Shown here piece after piece: positions 8,975 through 19,279 of a stretch of 64,000 bases of DNA. A program made the position numbers and the translations under genes. The stretch is from Paraburkholderia bonniea (lineage in GTDB: Bacteria; Pseudomonadota; Gammaproteobacteria; Burkholderiales; Burkholderiaceae), in contig NZ_QPEQ01000001.1 of assembly GCF_009455625.1 (NCBI RefSeq), positions 558,001 through 622,000 of the forward strand, in the 5' to 3' direction. The stretch's first letter is position 1, and each line of letters starts with the position of its first letter. The notes beneath the pieces were generated by a model. The model was not told the DNA's origin. It made no database searches and was given only the letters and a program-made list of their open reading frames with translations.

Positions 8975-10828
8975 ATGCTTAATTCAATCTCTCGCTATGC
9001 GCGCGTTGTGCGCGTCAATTTGGCACTGATTGTGTCCTGTTTTGTTCTTGTATCGCTTTCGCTGAGTCAGGCGTTTGCCGCTGACGAGTTTCTCGATCCG
9101 GCCGATGCATTTAAATTTAGCGCGGAACAACGGACTGGCGGTATTGATGTCCATTTCAAGATCGCTGACGGTTACTACATGTACCGTGAACAATTTGCTT
9201 TTGCAGTCCGTAATGGGAGCGCGACGCTTGGTGCAGCGCAACTGCCCGATGGGAAGATCAAGTTTGACCAGACGTTTCAGAAAGACGTCGAAACATATCG
9301 CCATGATTTGACAATACATGTACCGGTCGAGCAGGCTGCGGGCCCATTCGATCTGGTTGTGACGTCGCAAGGGTGTGCCGATGCGGGCATTTGCTACCCG
9401 CCTGCTGAACATAGTTACCGGGTGAGTGGGGCCGCATTGCAAGGCGCGTCAGCGACGACTGGCGAATCTGGCGCGATATCTGCCGTAACCGGTGACATGC
9501 CTTGGTACGAGCGGGCGACTAGTCTGGATTACGCGCAATCCTTACTACAGGGTGGTGGTTTTCTCGGCATCATCGGCTTGTATTTTCTCGCTGGTCTGGT
9601 GCTGAGCCTTCTGCCTTGTTCGTACCCGATGATCCCGATTCTTTCGGCGATCATCATTGGCGAGGGTGCCCGGGTTACGCGAGCGCGTGGGTTTTCGCTG
9701 TCGCTGTCCTATGTTCTTGGCATGGCGCTGGTTTATACCGCTTTGGGGGTTGCCGCTGCGCTTGTTGGCCAGAGTCTTGGTGCGTGGTTGCAAAACCCAT
9801 GGGTGCTCGGTGCTTTCGGCGTTTTGTTGAGCGCATTTGCATTGCTGTTGATGGGTGGGATAGATATCTCGCTGCCTGCACGCTGGCAAGACAGTGTTTC
9901 GCGGACCTCGGCGCGTCATTCCGGCGGAAAATTTTTTGCGGTCGCGGTGATGGGCGCGCTTTCTGCGTTGGTGGTCGGTGCCTGCATGACGGCACCGCTG
10001 TTTGCTGTGCTGGCCTTTATCGCTCATACCGGCAATGCGCTGCTTGGTGGTGCTGCATTATTTGCGATGGGAGTCGGTCTGGGTGTGCCGTTGTTGTTGA
10101 TTGGGCTGGGCGCGGGGGCATTATTGCCGCGCGCGGGTGCCTGGATGAATAGCGTGAAGGTTTTCTTCGGCGTGATGTTGCTCGCCGCGGCGTTGTGGAT
10201 CGTGTGGCCGGTGCTGGATGAAACCGCGCTTATGTTGCTTGGTGTGCTGTGGTTGCTGGTCGTGGCCGCTAGCCTCGGGTTTGGGCTGCCATTCACGGCT
10301 GGCAGTTCAATCTGGCGACGTTTGGCACGCGGGTTCAGTGTGCTTTGTCTAATCTGGGCTGGATTCATGCTGGCTGGGCTGGCCGGGGGCTCTGGTGACC
10401 CGCTGCGCCCTCTGGCGGTGTTTGTGCCGCTTGCCGGTGCTTCTACTGCGCCTGCGCCGGGCGTTAAGGCTCACGGCGCACTGGCGTTTGCGCCGGTGCG
10501 CTCATCCGCCGAGCTGGACCAGGTGCTCGCTGCATCGCCGAAACGAGTCATGCTCGATTTTTACGCGGACTGGTGCGTGAGCTGCAAAGAAATGGAGAAA
10601 TTTACGTTTTCTGATCCACGTGTGGTTGCCGCACTAAAGTCGTTTGATTTGGTGCAGGCCGATGTCACTGCGAATAGTCCCGATGACCAGGCGCTACTCA
10701 AACGTTTCAAACTGTTCGGCCCGCCGGGGATTATTTTCTTCGATCAGGACGGGAAAGAAGTCATGCGTGTGGTTGGCTACGAGTCAGCGGATAAATTCCT
10801 GCGTAGCCTGGAGCGTGTGACTAATTAG
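8975..10828 (+). CDS. dsbD: Thiol:disulfide interchange protein DsbD
   Basis: 617 aa from the ATG at 8975, chosen because it begins a signal peptide (MLNSISRYARVVRVNLALIV..., likely cleaved after AFA at residue 35). An in-frame ATG at 8936 would add 13 residues. The three DsbD parts are visible. The periplasmic alpha domain has the redox pair Cys134/Cys140 (CADAGIC). The membrane domain has LLPCSYPMIPIL and VVGACMTAPLF, holding the two membrane cysteines. The C-terminal thioredoxin domain has DWCVSC (Cys534/Cys537). It moves electrons from cytosolic thioredoxin to periplasmic DsbC/DsbG and cytochrome c assembly factors. No good ribosome-binding site precedes 8975, so the start is less certain than the identity. 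Confidence 0.93.
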   Translation: MLNSISRYARVVRVNLALIVSCFVLVSLSLSQAFAADEFLDPADAFKFSAEQRTGGIDVHFKIADGYYMYREQFAFAVRNGSATLGAAQLPDGKIKFDQTFQKDVETYRHDLTIHVPVEQAAGPFDLVVTSQGCADAGICYPPAEHSYRVSGAALQGASATTGESGAISAVTGDMPWYERATSLDYAQSLLQGGGFLGIIGLYFLAGLVLSLLPCSYPMIPILSAIIIGEGARVTRARGFSLSLSYVLGMALVYTALGVAAALVGQSLGAWLQNPWVLGAFGVLLSAFALLLMGGIDISLPARWQDSVSRTSARHSGGKFFAVAVMGALSALVVGACMTAPLFAVLAFIAHTGNALLGGAALFAMGVGLGVPLLLIGLGAGALLPRAGAWMNSVKVFFGVMLLAAALWIVWPVLDETALMLLGVLWLLVVAASLGFGLPFTAGSSIWRRLARGFSVLCLIWAGFMLAGLAGGSGDPLRPLAVFVPLAGASTAPAPGVKAHGALAFAPVRSSAELDQVLAASPKRVMLDFYADWCVSCKEMEKFTFSDPRVVAALKSFDLVQADVTANSPDDQALLKRFKLFGPPGIIFFDQDGKEVMRVVGYESADKFLRSLERVTN

Positions 10829-10857
10829 CGCCAGTTTTTTTCTCAGTCGACGTAATC

Positions 10858-10903
10858 AAAAAGGAGGTGCCCCCGTTCACTCATTTGGGCACCTCCTTTT
10901 TTT
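10858..10903. terminator. Bidirectional terminator between dsbD and hemB
   Basis: The 15-bp arms AAAAAGGAGGTGCCC and GGGCACCTCCTTTTT flank a 14-nt loop. With A on the left and seven T on the right, it serves both the + gene dsbD and the convergent - gene hemB. Confidence 0.9.
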
Positions 10904-10956
10904 GCATACAGCAGATACCACCCGTGGCTTACGGCATGGATTGCCGTGCTACTTGC

Positions 10957-12141
<1,185 letters not shown>

Positions 12142-12152
12142 ATATGCGCTGA

Positions 12153-12803
12153 TTAAGCGCTTGCCGGAACGTCATTTGCGCTTGGAGCGAGCCAGCGCTC
12201 GAGGTGCTCGTGTGCTTCCTCAATTCCGACGCGTTTAAGCGCCGAAAAAAGCTGCGCGGTCAGTTCGCCCTGATAGCCTGCCGTGCGGTACTCGGCTAGG
12301 CCTTTTTGCGTCGCGCGTAACGCATTGACGCTTTCTTGCCGCGTCAGTTTGTCGCTCTTCGTGAGGAGTGTGTGAATGGGTTTGCCAGTGGGCGCAAACC
12401 ATTCGATCATGCGCCGGTCGAGATCGGTGAGTGGCCGGCGGGAATCCATCATTAGAATCATCCCGCGCAATTGCGCGCGCGACTGTAGATACATCGACAG
12501 TAATGCTTCCCAGTGAGCCTTGGCATCGTGTGGCACTTCGGCGTAACCGTAGCCGGGCAGGTCGACCAGATGGGCGGTTGGCTCATCGGCTGGGCCGACC
12601 GAGAAATAGTTGATGTGCTGCGTGCGTCCAGGCGTTTTACTGGCAAATGCAAGACGCTTCTGGTTGCACAGAATGTTGATGGCCGTTGATTTTCCTGCGT
12701 TTGAGCGGCCGGCAAAGGCGACTTCTGGTTGCGGTGTTGCCGGCAAATCACGCAAGTGATTGACGGTGGTAAAGAAGCGGGACTGGTGGAGCAGGAAGGA
12801 CAT
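12153..12803 (-). CDS. engB: Ribosome biogenesis GTPase EngB (YihA/YsxC)
   Basis: 216 aa TRAFAC-class GTPase required for 50S assembly. The G1 P-loop GRSNAGKST is at residues 32-40, G3 DLPG at 81-84 and G4 TKSD near residue 147. The N-terminus [21 protein letters not shown] is typical of the proteobacterial family. It is divergent from the cytochrome c gene, with about 208 bp between them. No partner gene forms an operon with it here; hemB lies downstream in the same direction after about 200 bp. Confidence 0.96.
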   Translation of the reverse strand: MSFLLHQSRFFTTVNHLRDLPATPQPEVAFAGRSNAGKSTAINILCNQKRLAFASKTPGRTQHINYFSVGPADEPTAHLVDLPGYGYAEVPHDAKAHWEALLSMYLQSRAQLRGMILMMDSRRPLTDLDRRMIEWFAPTGKPIHTLLTKSDKLTRQESVNALRATQKGLAEYRTAGYQGELTAQLFSALKRVGIEEAHEHLERWLAPSANDVPASA

Positions 12804-13011
12804 GGGCAGGCCAGAAGATGAGACGCCACGATGGCCCGAAGTGGGGGCGGGACATGCCTGACTGGCGTCTTCGTGATTAGCGGGTTATTGTACAATACGA
12901 TGGTTTACCTAAAGGGTTTGCGGGGCGAGGCAGATCAGCTCATGCAGTGGCCCGGTTACCGTCGTATGTTGTCAAAGCTCTAATTCCCACAAGACGAGAC
13001 AGGGTGCGCGA

Positions 13012-13665
13012 ATGAACCGACTGGGCAAGTTTCTGGTGGTACTTCACACGGCGGCAGGTCTTTCAGTTTTAGTCGCACAGGCGCACGCGGCAGATCCGGT
13101 GAAGCCTGATCTCAACCGGGGGCAGGCTATTGCAGCGCAGGTTTGCGCTTCGTGTCACGGTGCAGATGGCAATAGCGCTGGCGGGGCTTTCCCTAAACTG
13201 GCCGGGCAGCATCCTGAATATCTGGTCAAGCAGTTGAAGGACTACAAAACTCAGCCAGGTGCCAAACAGGCTGCGCGCAACAACCCGATTATGGCGGGCA
13301 TGGCTGCGGCCCTTTCCGAACAGGACATGATCAACGTTTCTGCTTTTTATGCGTCACAGGTGGCTAAGCCCGGGTATGCGCATAACAAGGAAACGCTGGC
13401 GCTCGGTCAAAAAATTTACCGTGGCGGAATCGCTGAGAGGGGCGTGCCAGCCTGCGCCAGCTGCCATGGGCCAACCGGCCAGGGTATCCCGTCGCAGTAT
13501 CCGCGCTTGTCCGGGCAGTGGGCAGACTATGTTGCAGCGCAATTGGTCGCGTTCCAGCAAGGGCCTGGGGGGCGCAATAACAACGAACCGATGCATGCCA
13601 CCGCACAGCGTTTGTCCGATAAAGAAATCAAGGCGGTAGCCGATTACATCGCGGGCCTGCATTAA
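13012..13665 (+). CDS. Dihaem cytochrome c (c4 type)
   Basis: 217 aa with a Sec signal peptide cleaved after AHA (about residue 26) and two haem-binding CASCH motifs at residues 45-49 and 148-152, one per half. The axial methionines are likely in NPIMAGM (first half) and NEPMHAT (second half). This two-domain layout is that of periplasmic cytochrome c4, which passes electrons to terminal oxidases. It lies directly upstream of the resB-ccsA haem-attachment genes, with a terminator between them. The two halves resemble each other, consistent with an old internal duplication. Confidence 0.92.
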   Translation: MNRLGKFLVVLHTAAGLSVLVAQAHAADPVKPDLNRGQAIAAQVCASCHGADGNSAGGAFPKLAGQHPEYLVKQLKDYKTQPGAKQAARNNPIMAGMAAALSEQDMINVSAFYASQVAKPGYAHNKETLALGQKIYRGGIAERGVPACASCHGPTGQGIPSQYPRLSGQWADYVAAQLVAFQQGPGGRNNNEPMHATAQRLSDKEIKAVADYIAGLH

Positions 13666-13717
13666 TCGCTGGTCCGCAGGCCAATGCAGGCGGCGCTTCG
13701 GGGCCGGTAAAAATAAG

Positions 13718-13766
13718 AAAAGGGTGGGGGCGACGCGTGATAACGGTCGCCCAACACCCTTTTTTG
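13718..13766 (+). terminator. Terminator after cytochrome c4 gene
   Basis: A long stem (AAAAGGGTGGGGGCGAC paired with GTCGCCCAACACCCTTTT) ends in TTTTTT. It separates the cytochrome gene from resB, 19 bp before the resB start. Confidence 0.85.
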
Positions 13767-13784
13767 CTGTCAGCAGGAGTTTGA

Positions 13785-16013
13785 ATGAGCGTTACCCAGT
13801 CGTCGGATGTTTCGTTGAAGCCAGGCCAGCGTATGTCTAAGCGCACGGTCGAATTATTGAGTTCCATGCGTTTTGCGGTTGCGTTGCTCGTCATTCTGTC
13901 GATTGCGAGCGTGATCGGGACGGTGCTGACGCAAGACGATCCATATCCCAACTATGTCAATCAGTTCGGCCCGTTCTGGGCCGATATCTTTCGCTCACTA
14001 ACGCTCTACAACGTGTACAGCGCGTGGTGGTTCATGCTGATCCTCGGCTTTTTGATGGTGTCGGTCTCGCTTTGCGTGATCCGTAACGCGCCGAAGATGA
14101 TCGTGGACATGAAAAGCTGGAAGGACAAAGTGCGTGAAGGCAGCCTGCGGGCCTTCCACCACAAGGCGGAGTTCGTCGCACAGGGTTCGCGGGCCCATAC
14201 CACCGAGGTTCTCTCCAGGCTGCTGGGCAAGCTGGGTTACAAGTTTGTCGTGCGCGAGCGTGACGGTGCCACGCTGATTGCCGCCAAGCGCGGGGCGTTG
14301 ACCAAAATTGGCTACATCTTTGCGCACGTTGCCATCGTGGTGATCTGTATCGGTGGTCTGCTCGACAGCAATTTGCCGATCAAGCTGCAAATGTGGTTGT
14401 TCGACAAAACACCGGTCAACAGCAACATGGTGATCAACGACATTCCGTCTGAACACCGTCTCGCACAATCCAATCCGTCGTTCCGTGGCTATGCCTGGGT
14501 GCCTGAAGGCCAGCATGTGTCGACCGCGATCCTGAACCAGCCAACCGGCTCGCTGATCCAGGATTTGCCCTTTTCTATCGAATTGAAAAAATTCATCGTC
14601 GATTACTACTCGACGGGCATGCCGAAGCTCTTTGCCAGCGATATCGTCGTGATCGACCGCAAGACCGGGGAGCGTATTCCGGCTCGGGTCGAAGTGAACA
14701 AGCCGTTCACCTACGAGGGCATCTCGATCTATCAATCGAGTTTCCAGGATGGCGGTTCGCAAATGGAAATGACGGCCTGGCCGATGAGTGGTGAGAGTGC
14801 CGCGGCAACGCCGTTCGGCGGCGCGATTGGCGGTTCTGCGCCGCTCATGTCGAACCTGCGGGGGACGAAGGGGGAAACGGTTGAATTCACCGATTTCCGT
14901 GCAATCAATGTTGAAAACATCTCGAACGGCAACGGTGCGGCTGATGTGCGCGGAGTGGCCGCACACCGGACGCTTAAGGAAGCGTTCGATGAGCGCCTTG
15001 GCTCCGGTGCCAAAACCAGCCGGCCCGTTGATCTGCATAACGTTGGTCCCTCGGTGCAGTACAAGGTGCGCGACAAGGACGGCCAGGCGCGTGAGTACAA
15101 CAACTACATGCTGCCGGTGGATGTTGGTGGGGGCGAGCGGATGTTTCTTGCCGGGATGCGGGCTAATCCGAACGATGCATTCCGCTATTTGCGTATTCCG
15201 GCTGATGAAGCGGGCTCGGTCGGCGAGTGGATGAAGCTGCGGGCCGCGCTCGAAAGCCCGGCGTTGCGTGAGGAGGCGGCAAAGCGTTTTGCCCGGCGCT
15301 CGGTGCCTGCGGCCAATCCGGAGTTGCAACGCAATCTCGAAGAAAGCGCGCAGCGTGTGCTGACGCTGTTTTCCGGTGCTGACGACAGCATGGGCAAGAC
15401 GCCAACCGGGCAAAACATCGGCGGCTTCCAGGCCATCGCGGCGTTTATTGACCGCTCGGTGCCCAAGCCGGAGCAGGAAAAGGCAGCGGGTTTGCTGCTG
15501 CGCATGCTGGAAGGCTCATTCTGGGATCTGTGGCAACTGGCCCGCGAGAAGGCGAATGAGCCGGCAATGAGCGCGGCCCCTGAATCCAGCCGCTTTGTGC
15601 AAAGCGCCATTAATGCAATATCTGACAGCTTTTTGTACGGATCAGCGGTCTATTTGCAGCTTGATTCGTTTAAACAGGTGCAGGCGTCGGTGTTCCAGCT
15701 GACTCGCGCGCCGGGCAAAAAAGTCGTGTATCTTGGCAGCCTGCTGCTGGTCGTGGGCATCTTCTCGATGTTCTACGTGCGCGAACGGCGGCTCTGGCTC
15801 TGGCTCAAAGACAGCGGCGAAGGCACCAGTGCTGTCATGGCGATGTCTACCGCGCGCAAGACAATGGATTTCGACAAGGAGTTCGCCCAGACGCGCGCCG
15901 CTGTTGGCGCGACGCTCGGCACTCATCCGTCTGGTACAGATCAGGCCGTCAGCACGACTGGCGTGCCGACCGGCGCACCCTCTGCTGGCTCACACGATTC
16001 AACCCCCCGATAA
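13785..16013 (+). CDS. resB: Cytochrome c biogenesis protein ResB (Ccs1)
   Basis: 742 aa, inner membrane. Three N-terminal membrane segments are visible (MRFAVALLVILSIASVIG; a second near SAWWFMLILGFLMVSVSL; a third in GYIFAHVAIVVICIGGLLD). A large periplasmic domain follows, then a last segment (VVYLGSLLLVVGIFSMFYV). The His in IFAHVAIV is a likely haem ligand. With CcsA it forms the System II synthase that attaches haem to CxxCH apocytochromes. It precedes ccsA by 6 bp, so they are cotranscribed. The periplasmic domain is larger than in Bacillus ResB, as in other betaproteobacteria. Confidence 0.95.
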   Translation: MSVTQSSDVSLKPGQRMSKRTVELLSSMRFAVALLVILSIASVIGTVLTQDDPYPNYVNQFGPFWADIFRSLTLYNVYSAWWFMLILGFLMVSVSLCVIRNAPKMIVDMKSWKDKVREGSLRAFHHKAEFVAQGSRAHTTEVLSRLLGKLGYKFVVRERDGATLIAAKRGALTKIGYIFAHVAIVVICIGGLLDSNLPIKLQMWLFDKTPVNSNMVINDIPSEHRLAQSNPSFRGYAWVPEGQHVSTAILNQPTGSLIQDLPFSIELKKFIVDYYSTGMPKLFASDIVVIDRKTGERIPARVEVNKPFTYEGISIYQSSFQDGGSQMEMTAWPMSGESAAATPFGGAIGGSAPLMSNLRGTKGETVEFTDFRAINVENISNGNGAADVRGVAAHRTLKEAFDERLGSGAKTSRPVDLHNVGPSVQYKVRDKDGQAREYNNYMLPVDVGGGERMFLAGMRANPNDAFRYLRIPADEAGSVGEWMKLRAALESPALREEAAKRFARRSVPAANPELQRNLEESAQRVLTLFSGADDSMGKTPTGQNIGGFQAIAAFIDRSVPKPEQEKAAGLLLRMLEGSFWDLWQLAREKANEPAMSAAPESSRFVQSAINAISDSFLYGSAVYLQLDSFKQVQASVFQLTRAPGKKVVYLGSLLLVVGIFSMFYVRERRLWLWLKDSGEGTSAVMAMSTARKTMDFDKEFAQTRAAVGATLGTHPSGTDQAVSTTGVPTGAPSAGSHDSTPR

Positions 16014-16019
16014 AAAATC

Positions 16020-17210
16020 ATGGACTTGACCCCAGCTTCTTCCTCGCGTCCAGACTCGTCTGCTGACGCAATACATCCCGCCTTACTCGATGAGCGCCCG
16101 TTTCTGCGGCGTCTTGGCACATTTGACTGGCTATTTGCGCTGGTGCTGGTTGCTGGCGCGGGCTTTGCGTTGTGGCGCTATCACGCGTTCATGAACTATT
16201 ACGACACGCTGGTGCTGATCTGCGCGGTGCCGGTGTTCATGGTGCTCGGCTGGCGCTGGAAGCCTTCGCGTCAATTGATGGTGGGCATTGCTGCGCTTTC
16301 GCTGCTGGCTATCTGGATGTATCAGGGGGATCTGGCGCGTGCGGACAGCGCGTTTTTCCTGAAGTACCTGCTGTCCAGCCAGTCGGCGATTCTCTGGATG
16401 AGCGCGCTGTTCGTGCTGGCCACCGTGTTCTACTGGATTGGCATGCTGACGCGCTCGCCAACGGGCGGCTCGATTGGCTCCAGGCTTACCTGGGCCGCTG
16501 TGCTGATGGGTTTCGTCGGGCTGATGGCGCGCTGGTATGAGTCATATCTGATCGGTGCCGATGTCGGTCATATTCCGGTTTCGAACCTGTACGAAGTATT
16601 CGTGCTCTTTAGCTTGATTACCGCGCTGCTTTATCTCTATACCGAACAGCACTACAACACGCGCTCGCTGGGCGCGTTCGTGCTGTTGGTGATTAGCGCC
16701 GCTGTGGGTTTTCTGATGTGGTATTCAATTGCGCGCGACGCGCAGCAGATCCAGCCGCTCGTGCCTGCGCTGCAAAGCTGGTGGATGAAAATCCATGTCC
16801 CGGCGAACTTCATTGGCTATGGCAGTTTTGCGCTGTCCGCGATGGTGGGGGTGGCGTATCTGGTCAAAGAGCGCGGCGTGCTGGCGGACCGTTTGCCCGC
16901 GCTCGAAGTGCTCGACGACATCATGTACAAGTCGATTGCCGTCGGCTTTGCTTTTTTCACGATTGCGACGATTCTCGGTGCGCTATGGGCGGCTGAGGCG
17001 TGGGGCGGCTACTGGAGCTGGGATCCTAAAGAGACTTGGGCGCTGATCGTCTGGCTGAATTACGCCGCGTGGCTGCATATGCGTCTGATGAAAGGCTTGC
17101 GTGGCGCCGTGGCAGCATGGTGGGCGCTCACGGGCCTGCTGGTGACGACGTTTGCATTTCTCGGCGTGAACATGTTTCTGTCGGGCCTGCATAGTTACGG
17201 CAAGCTGTAA
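16020..17210 (+). CDS. ccsB: Cytochrome c biogenesis protein CcsA/CcsB (haem-handling)
   Basis: 396 aa polytopic membrane protein. The haem-handling WWD motif is visible as WGGYWSWDPKETWALIVWLN, followed by a conserved His (AAWLHMRL). A second conserved region is VPVSNLYEVFVLFS-like (HIPVSNLYEVF). It exports and presents haem for ligation together with ResB. The name varies (CcsA, ResC, CcsB). A terminator lies 27 bp downstream, so resB-ccsB form a two-gene unit. Confidence 0.94.
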   Translation: MDLTPASSSRPDSSADAIHPALLDERPFLRRLGTFDWLFALVLVAGAGFALWRYHAFMNYYDTLVLICAVPVFMVLGWRWKPSRQLMVGIAALSLLAIWMYQGDLARADSAFFLKYLLSSQSAILWMSALFVLATVFYWIGMLTRSPTGGSIGSRLTWAAVLMGFVGLMARWYESYLIGADVGHIPVSNLYEVFVLFSLITALLYLYTEQHYNTRSLGAFVLLVISAAVGFLMWYSIARDAQQIQPLVPALQSWWMKIHVPANFIGYGSFALSAMVGVAYLVKERGVLADRLPALEVLDDIMYKSIAVGFAFFTIATILGALWAAEAWGGYWSWDPKETWALIVWLNYAAWLHMRLMKGLRGAVAAWWALTGLLVTTFAFLGVNMFLSGLHSYGKL

Positions 17211-17236
17211 GTTTCGTGGTTCGGCACGCTGCTGAA

Positions 17237-17272
17237 TAAAACCGCCGGGCTTCAAAACCCGGCGGTTTTTTT
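17237..17272 (+). terminator. Terminator after ccsB
   Basis: The arms AAAACCGCCGGG and CCCGGCGGTTTT surround a short CTTCAAAA-type loop and end in a run of seven T. It closes the resB-ccsB unit. Confidence 0.9.
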
Positions 17273-17397
17273 ATGGAATTTTGTCAGTGGCGGAAATTTG
17301 GCGTAATGGTTGCGTCGCGTTTTATGCGAACCGGATGATTGAAATCCGGTTCGAATGACGACACACTCGTTCTCTTTTTTCTGACTAGGGCGGCATC

Positions 17398-18393
17398 ATG
17401 TGGATCAAACGAATGGCACGCGGGGCGCTTAATGGTGACGCGATTGCCCGGAGCGAAATCACGCCGCCGCAGGTCTTCGCCAACAGGCGGCGCGTGCTGC
17501 AGATGGGCGGTGCGACGGCGCTTGGTGGTCTCGTTGGTGTCAATGGCGAGGCGCTGGCGGCCTACACTTCGCCGGATGCAAAGGCGCAAAAATTGCAGGC
17601 AAAAACTCAGCCGCGCTTTGTCGTGCCCGACAAGGTCACGCCTTATAAAGACGTCACGACGTATAACAATTTCTACGAATTCGGCACGGACAAAGCTGAT
17701 CCGGCGCAACGCGCGGGGTCGCTGCGGCCGCGTCCATGGCAGGTCAGTGTTGAAGGCGAAGTGAAAAATGCCAAGGTGTATGACCTCGATGAGCTGCTGA
17801 AAATCGCTCCGCTTGAAGAGCGGGTCTATCGGCTGCGCTGTGTTGAGGGCTGGTCCATGGTGATTCCGTGGATCGGCTTTTCGTTGTCAGAGCTGATCCG
17901 GCGTGCGGAACCAACGGGCAAGGCCAAGTTTGTCCAGTTCATCACCCTGGCTGATCCGTCGCAAATGCCGGGCTTGTCGACGCCCGTGCTTGACTGGCCG
18001 TATGCCGAAGGCTTGCGTATGGATGAGGCGATGAATCCGCTCACCATGCTGACGTTTGGCCTGTACGGCCAAGTGCTTCCTAACCAGAATGGCGCGCCGG
18101 TGCGGCTGGTCGTGCCCTGGAAGTATGGGTTTAAGAGTGCGAAGTCGCTGGTAAAAATCCGTTTCGTTGAACATCAGCCGCCCACGAGCTGGAACACTTA
18201 CGCAAAGCAGGAATACGGTTTTTATTCCAATGTGAATCCGGCTGTGGATCACCCCCGCTGGAGCCAGGCGACTGAGCGCCGGATCGGTGAAGACGGCTTT
18301 TTCACGGCAAAGCGCAAGACGTTGATGTTTAACGGTTACGGCGATCAAGTGGCTTCGCTGTATCAGGGCATGGATCTAAAGAAAAATTTTTGA
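17398..18393 (+). CDS. msrP: Periplasmic methionine sulfoxide reductase, molybdenum subunit
   Basis: 331 aa. A Tat signal is present ([15 protein letters not shown], twin arginines at residues 30-32), so the folded protein with its molybdopterin is exported. The sulfite-oxidase-type molybdenum site is visible at [17 protein letters not shown], with the metal-ligand Cys148. MsrP repairs oxidised methionines in periplasmic proteins, using quinol electrons delivered by MsrQ. It precedes msrQ by 12 bp. The older name is YedY. Confidence 0.96.
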   Translation: MWIKRMARGALNGDAIARSEITPPQVFANRRRVLQMGGATALGGLVGVNGEALAAYTSPDAKAQKLQAKTQPRFVVPDKVTPYKDVTTYNNFYEFGTDKADPAQRAGSLRPRPWQVSVEGEVKNAKVYDLDELLKIAPLEERVYRLRCVEGWSMVIPWIGFSLSELIRRAEPTGKAKFVQFITLADPSQMPGLSTPVLDWPYAEGLRMDEAMNPLTMLTFGLYGQVLPNQNGAPVRLVVPWKYGFKSAKSLVKIRFVEHQPPTSWNTYAKQEYGFYSNVNPAVDHPRWSQATERRIGEDGFFTAKRKTLMFNGYGDQVASLYQGMDLKKNF

Positions 18394-18405
18394 GCGGCAC
18401 GCACC

Positions 18406-19098
18406 ATGGCAACCAATTTGCGCACAGCGGCCGTAGCCCGTGGGGATACGCAAAAAGTCGTAACGCCGAAAAAACCTCCACCGGCTGCGGGCCGCTGGGT
18501 GGCGGCCGCGAAAATTGCCGTCTTTATTGCCGCTTGGTATCCGCTGGCTCGCATCGTGCTGTTCGGGGTGACAGACAGGCTGGGTGCCAATCCCATCGAG
18601 TTCATCACGCGCTCGACCGGGCTTTGGACGCTGGTTTTTCTCTGCATCACGCTGGCGGTGACGCCACTGCGCCGCATCACGGGGATCAATGCGTTAGTGC
18701 GGTTTCGCCGCATGCTGGGTCTGTATGCGTTTTTTTACGCGGTGCTGCATTTCACGACCTACCTCTGGTTCGATAAATGGTTCGACCTCGCTGCCATCCT
18801 GAAAGATATTGGCAAGCGGCCTTTTATCACCGTGGGTTTTGCGGCATTTGTGTTGTTGATTTTGCTTGCGGCGACGTCCCCGCGTGCGATGGTGCGCAGG
18901 CTCGGCCGCCGCTGGCAGATGTTGCATCGCGCTATTTACGCGATCGGTGTGCTGGTGATTTTGCATTTCTGGTGGATGAAGGCGGGAAAGCATGATTTGC
19001 TTTTGCCCAAAATCTACGGAGCTATCGTGGTGGTGCTGCTGGGATGGCGGCTGGGGATGTGGTTCAAACGGTACCTGGCACGGTCCCGTATAGCGTGA
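18406..19098 (+). CDS. msrQ: Haem-binding membrane subunit MsrQ
   Basis: 230 aa, six membrane segments of the ferric reductase-like fold. Candidate haem histidines lie in AVLHFTTYLWFDKW and MLHRAIYAIGVLVILHFWW. MsrQ anchors the system in the inner membrane and passes electrons from quinol to MsrP. It starts 12 bp after msrP with a weak site. The N-terminal extension (about 40 residues) is longer than in E. coli. The older name is YedZ. Confidence 0.95.
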   Translation: MATNLRTAAVARGDTQKVVTPKKPPPAAGRWVAAAKIAVFIAAWYPLARIVLFGVTDRLGANPIEFITRSTGLWTLVFLCITLAVTPLRRITGINALVRFRRMLGLYAFFYAVLHFTTYLWFDKWFDLAAILKDIGKRPFITVGFAAFVLLILLAATSPRAMVRRLGRRWQMLHRAIYAIGVLVILHFWWMKAGKHDLLLPKIYGAIVVVLLGWRLGMWFKRYLARSRIA

Positions 19099-19165
19099 TT
19101 TGCCGCAGATTTGCTGCAAAGGCGAACATGGCGCAGACGTGAAAACCGCTCCGTTCACCTCACCT

Positions 19166-19202
19166 GAAAAACAAAACCCCACGCTCCGAAAAACGTGGGG
19201 TT
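19166..19202 (-). terminator. Terminator for lysA (minus strand)
   Basis: The arms AACCCCACG and CGTGGGGTT (seen on +, 19175-19202) are preceded on + by GAAAAACAAAA, which is a T-rich tail on the minus strand. It lies about 80 bp beyond the lysA stop. Confidence 0.7.
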
Positions 19203-19215
19203 GGTCAGCAGTCTG

Positions 19216-19245
19216 AGCGATGCCTGATACGGGCATCGCTTTTTT
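19216..19245 (+). terminator. Terminator for msrPQ (plus strand)
   Basis: The arms AGCGATGCC and GGGCATCGCT surround a short loop and are followed by TTTTTT on the + strand. With the neighbouring minus-strand hairpin it separates the convergent msrQ and lysA genes. Confidence 0.8.
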
Positions 19246-19279
19246 GGGGGCGCGTGAGCGCGTGAACTGAGGCGAGTGT

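Noticed and set aside
8586-8976. Two short minus-strand frames upstream of dsbD
   Set aside because: Neither resembles a known protein and they overlap each other and the dsbD start; kept only as an unassigned scar.
13998-15413. Minus-strand 471-codon frame
   Set aside because: Antisense to resB, which has clear family features; long antisense frames are expected in GC-rich DNA.
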